Positions 6,601-7,424 of a DNA stretch of 7,424 nucleotides are shown in pieces (within the stretch, counting starts at the first letter, position 1; each line of letters starts with the position of its first letter). Below the pieces are notes generated by a model, which was not told where the DNA came from, searched no databases, and saw nothing but the letters and a program-made list of their open reading frames with translations. Position numbers and translations under genes: made by a program. Source of the stretch: an uncultured Atopobiaceae bacterium (lineage in GTDB: Bacteria; Actinomycetota; Coriobacteriia; Coriobacteriales; Atopobiaceae); NCBI GenBank assembly GCA_944321005.1, contig CALUJT010000277.1:1-7424 (forward strand). The letters run 5' to 3'.

Positions 6601-7086
6601 ATAGGCGGTGACGGCTCCCCCATGGATTGCTATGGCACCGGAATCATATGACTGGCCGCCCCCGCCGATTCCGGCCACATTCATACTATTGGACCCACGC
6701 GCGTCTGCGACGAGCTTCCCCATGCGGTCGCCCGCAGACTGCGCGTACACCGTGAGCGAGTTGCCCGAGGAGACGTCGATGCCGCCGGTCACCGTGAGCT
6801 CTGCGCCGTCGGCGAGGATGAGGCTCACGTTGCCCGAGACCGTGACGTGAGACGATATATGAACCTCACCGTCTGCGACGTACCATCCCCGTGTGTACGA
6901 ACCGAACCATTTTTCAACGCCCGCCTCGACGACCGTGGCTTCGACGGTCCTTTCGTCACTGTTAGCGTCGATGTATTCCGTCTGCCGCGTCTCCGCCATC
7001 GCCGCCCCCGGCGCCGCGCACAGCGCGACGACGCACGTCAGCAGGCACGCGAGAAATCGGGCGACCCCCCGTGAAGTTCGTCCCAT
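3634..7086 (-). CDS. SLH-domain surface protein with Gly-rich beta-helix repeat modules
   Basis: An 1150-residue exported protein. I choose ATG 7086, four codons inside a possible TTG at 7098, because the GGGAGG of the Shine-Dalgarno lies between them. Residues 1-31 are a signal peptide (MGRTSRGVAR, hydrophobic core, AMA cleavage site). Residues 138-370 hold eight Gly-rich units of about 29 residues (consensus AGIGGG..G.G..I.ISGG.VTA.GG..G). A cap region ends in a YPWRV motif at about 399-403. A second, shorter array follows at 539-621, then a matching cap with YPVRV. Next come beta-sandwich-like domains (about 660-866), a Pro linker (about 868-890), a VSP...GDEVTVTP domain (about 892-960) and three SLH motifs (about 972-1025, 1036-1084 and 1093-1150). 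The SLH motifs keep FADVDPGAWY, DGTFGPADALSRAQ, SFGPADELTREQ and CSRAEVAALLMRL. SLH domains bind secondary wall polymers non-covalently, so the C-terminus anchors and the repeats face outward. Ligand and role are unknown; adhesion or glycan binding is plausible. The gene is convergent with the lipoprotein gene. Confidence 0.92.
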   Translation of the reverse strand: MGRTSRGVARFLACLLTCVVALCAAPGAAMAETRQTEYIDANSDERTVEATVVEAGVEKWFGSYTRGWYVADGEVHISSHVTVSGNVSLILADGAELTVTGGIDVSSGNSLTVYAQSAGDRMGKLVADARGSNSMNVAGIGGGGQSYDSGAIAIHGGAVTAYGDSDAAGIGGGFDGDGLNITVSGGVVNAHGGSSGAGIGGGYQGAGSNITISGGTVTAYGGQLNDVVRGGAGIGGGEDGDGSRITVSGGIVTAEGGANGAGIGGGDGGSGLGIEISGGVVTASGGDSGAGIGGGNDGNGSDIAVKGGTVTVTGGESGAAIGGGYVGSGTGIEISGGFIKAVADSPTFAIGNGNSAEGQASVTITGGCFAQDAGGDVGTIYGIAPAAGCAVMANDDEDTREDYPWRVAQYSTGDFAVTGGVADTDYTYVESGRVLTIITETPLTVSMREGVTQTTTDRIAVEPDGGGTAHLTIDDVAIDVSKSGYVAAMLIRSGSLELTLSGDNRLTSGEQYAGLQNGVNPLTIKGDGSLEATGGSGSAGIGGGEGRSGSGFTVEGGSVTATGGDWGAGIGGGYDGVGANIEISGGLVRAEGRKGGSAIGNGTMAGATAEADVAITGGAFADTAIADGETRDTVYGVELGDGHVAAKNQNEDEGGYPVRVYARGETSFTDLDAQGPITETYNGSGHPVDLNVSRDGQPVDGVVVEYRVHGADETAEWSAEAPTNAGGYDVRLTVPHEIDGGTCYPAISREYTGDADGAPLVIKPADVVYTLPSDLLLSAEAGAMVGELADADRLADLLGSPTYSIDANGSLVTVPGSWSWVDSDEILAVGDTTARATFTQGADLAGNFDFGDGATALTVDVPVTVTAAEPDPGPGPVTPPSRPTYPPEVPETDGGEVEVSPSRPHAGDEVTVTPKPDEGKEVRDVTVTDSDGNEVEVADNGDGTWTFEQPAGKVTIVVTFGCDGGELCPGRAFADVDPGAWYHDAVDWAVATGAMTGYADGTFGPADALSRAQLATVLWRLAGEPAGSAALPADCGAGEFYSDAVSWALGTGVMTGYESGSFGPADELTREQAATVLWRAAGSPEAECDLSAYPDAGGVSEFASAAVRWAVSEGVISGREPEPGARVLDPQGTCSRAEVAALLMRLSGAE
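5224..5472 (-). repeat. Second Gly-rich repeat array inside the SLH protein (3 units)
   Basis: Residues 539-621 hold two 29-residue units starting AGIGGGEG and AGIGGGYD and a degenerate last unit, SAIGNG...ITGGAFA. The pattern matches the final units of the first array (FAIGNG...ITGGCFA), so each array ends in the same way before its cap region. Confidence 0.85.
5977..6675 (-). repeat. First Gly-rich repeat array inside the SLH protein (8 units)
   Basis: Residues 138-370 contain eight tandem units of 30, 29, 35, 29, 29, 29, 29 and 23 residues. Each starts with AGIGGG or a variant (AAIGGG, FAIGNG) and carries I.ISGG.VTA. The 35-residue unit has a QLNDVV insertion. One unit per turn of a parallel beta-helix, with Gly-rich corners, is the likely fold (inference). 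At DNA level this is an imperfect 87-base tandem repeat. Confidence 0.9.
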
Positions 7087-7151
7087 GAGACCTCCCAACG
7101 CGCGCGGGGATCGAGAAGGCCCCCGCAGCCAATGGACACATCTATGTTCTT

Positions 7152-7181
7152 ATTTTCTCAGGAACGGGCCGCCCCGCGCAA
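7152..7181 (-). promoter_or_regulatory. Weak promoter candidate for the SLH gene
   Basis: On the minus strand TTGCGC (7181-7176) and GAAAAT (7157-7152) are 18 bases apart, with partial matches to both consensus boxes. They leave a leader of about 60 bases before ATG 7086. Nearby AT-rich bases (AATAAGAACATAGAT) offer other -10 choices. The rest of 7182-7294 is GC-rich, with nothing I can name. Confidence 0.25.
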
Positions 7182-7294
7182 CGCCCCGCGTCCGAACGGT
7201 CTCAACCTCGTCCGAGTGGTACCCGCCGGGGCCTCCCCGAGGGCGCGCCGCCCCAACCGGAGGACCGCTCGCCTGCGGCCCCGCGCTCCCCTGC

Positions 7295-7336
7295 GCATAA
7301 TAAAGCAGGCCAGAGGCCCAAACGGCCTCTGGCCTG
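7295..7336 (-). terminator. Intrinsic terminator downstream of tRNA-Thr
   Basis: Reading the minus strand, a 13-base-pair perfect stem (7336-7324 with 7318-7306, arms CAGGCCAGAGGCC and its complement) closes a five-base loop. The U-rich run CTTTATTATGC follows (7305-7295). The stem begins 11 bases after the tRNA CCA end, so it ends the tRNA transcript and insulates the SLH gene downstream. Confidence 0.9.
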
Positions 7337-7346
7337 TGCAAATCAC

Positions 7347-7422
7347 TGGAGCCAGCAATCGGACTCGAACCGATGACCCCCGCTTTACGAGAGCGGTGCT
7401 CTACCAACTGAGCTATGCTGGC
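7347..7422 (-). tRNA. tRNA-Thr, anticodon CGT (reads ACG)
   Basis: A complete 76-base cloverleaf on the minus strand. The acceptor arm is GCCAGCA/TGCTGGC with discriminator T and an encoded CCA (7349-7347). The D arm is GCTC-AGTTGGTA-GAGC. The anticodon arm is CCGCT/AGCGG around loop CTCGTAA, giving anticodon CGT. The T arm is ATCGG-TTCGAGT-CCGAT. No part is missing. Its terminator follows directly. Confidence 0.97.
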
Positions 7423-7424
7423 GC

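Noticed and set aside
5977..6675. CRISPR array
   Set aside because: The roughly 87-base periodicity is coding (29-residue Gly-rich units in one open frame). The units diverge from each other and there are no uniform spacers.
7150..7407. Minus-strand open frame running through the tRNA and terminator
   Set aside because: It is made of tRNA and hairpin sequence read as codons, so it is not a protein gene.
7347..7422. Integration site of a genomic island at tRNA-Thr
   Set aside because: No second copy of the tRNA 3' end and no integrase gene are visible in the window, so there is no direct evidence of insertion.

Overview
The window looks like accessory cell-surface DNA from a high-GC Gram-positive bacterium, most likely an actinobacterium of class Coriobacteriia (an Olsenella/Atopobium/Eggerthella-type organism). 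I infer this from the GC-rich coding sequence, the SLH-repeat style (SRAQ and TREQ followed by a VLWR core) and the Thr-rich adhesin-like tail of the first gene. The genus cannot be fixed from the sequence alone.

Layout, left to right. (1) Positions 1-1912, minus strand: a large secreted protein with a signal peptide, a probable beta-helix body, an acidic linker and a Thr/Val-rich tail; it runs off the left edge. (2) Positions 1913-1992: a divergent control region with a perfect TACGTCA/TGACGTA palindrome and a third half-site on the next gene's start codon. (3) Positions 1993-2211, plus strand: a 72-residue Cro/C1-type regulator. (4) Positions 2212-2593: an intergenic region whose first part is mostly unexplained. 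From about 2388 it holds what looks like a densely folded RNA leader. That leader contains a GNRA-capped hairpin, three copies of one arm that can pair in two mutually exclusive ways, and an SD / anti-SD / SD-mimic set. (5) Positions 2594-3367, plus strand: a small lipoprotein of unknown function. (6) Positions 3368-3633: repeats, then a strong intrinsic terminator. (7) Positions 3634-7086, minus strand: an 1150-residue SLH-anchored surface protein built on 29-residue Gly-rich repeats. (8) Positions 7087-7346: a possible weak promoter, then a tRNA terminator. (9) Positions 7347-7422, minus strand: tRNA-Thr(CGT).

All three larger products carry export signals (two secretory signal peptides and one lipobox), so this is an envelope locus. 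The XRE-type regulator probably controls itself and the left surface gene through the shared palindrome. The lipoprotein is the gene most likely to be under RNA-level control. The lipoprotein and the SLH gene are convergent and separated by the terminator. The left surface gene is visibly poorer in GC than the SLH gene, which suggests a separate origin. The most novel object I can see is the leader RNA at about 2388-2596. It matched no riboswitch class I could recall, but I could not run a covariance search.
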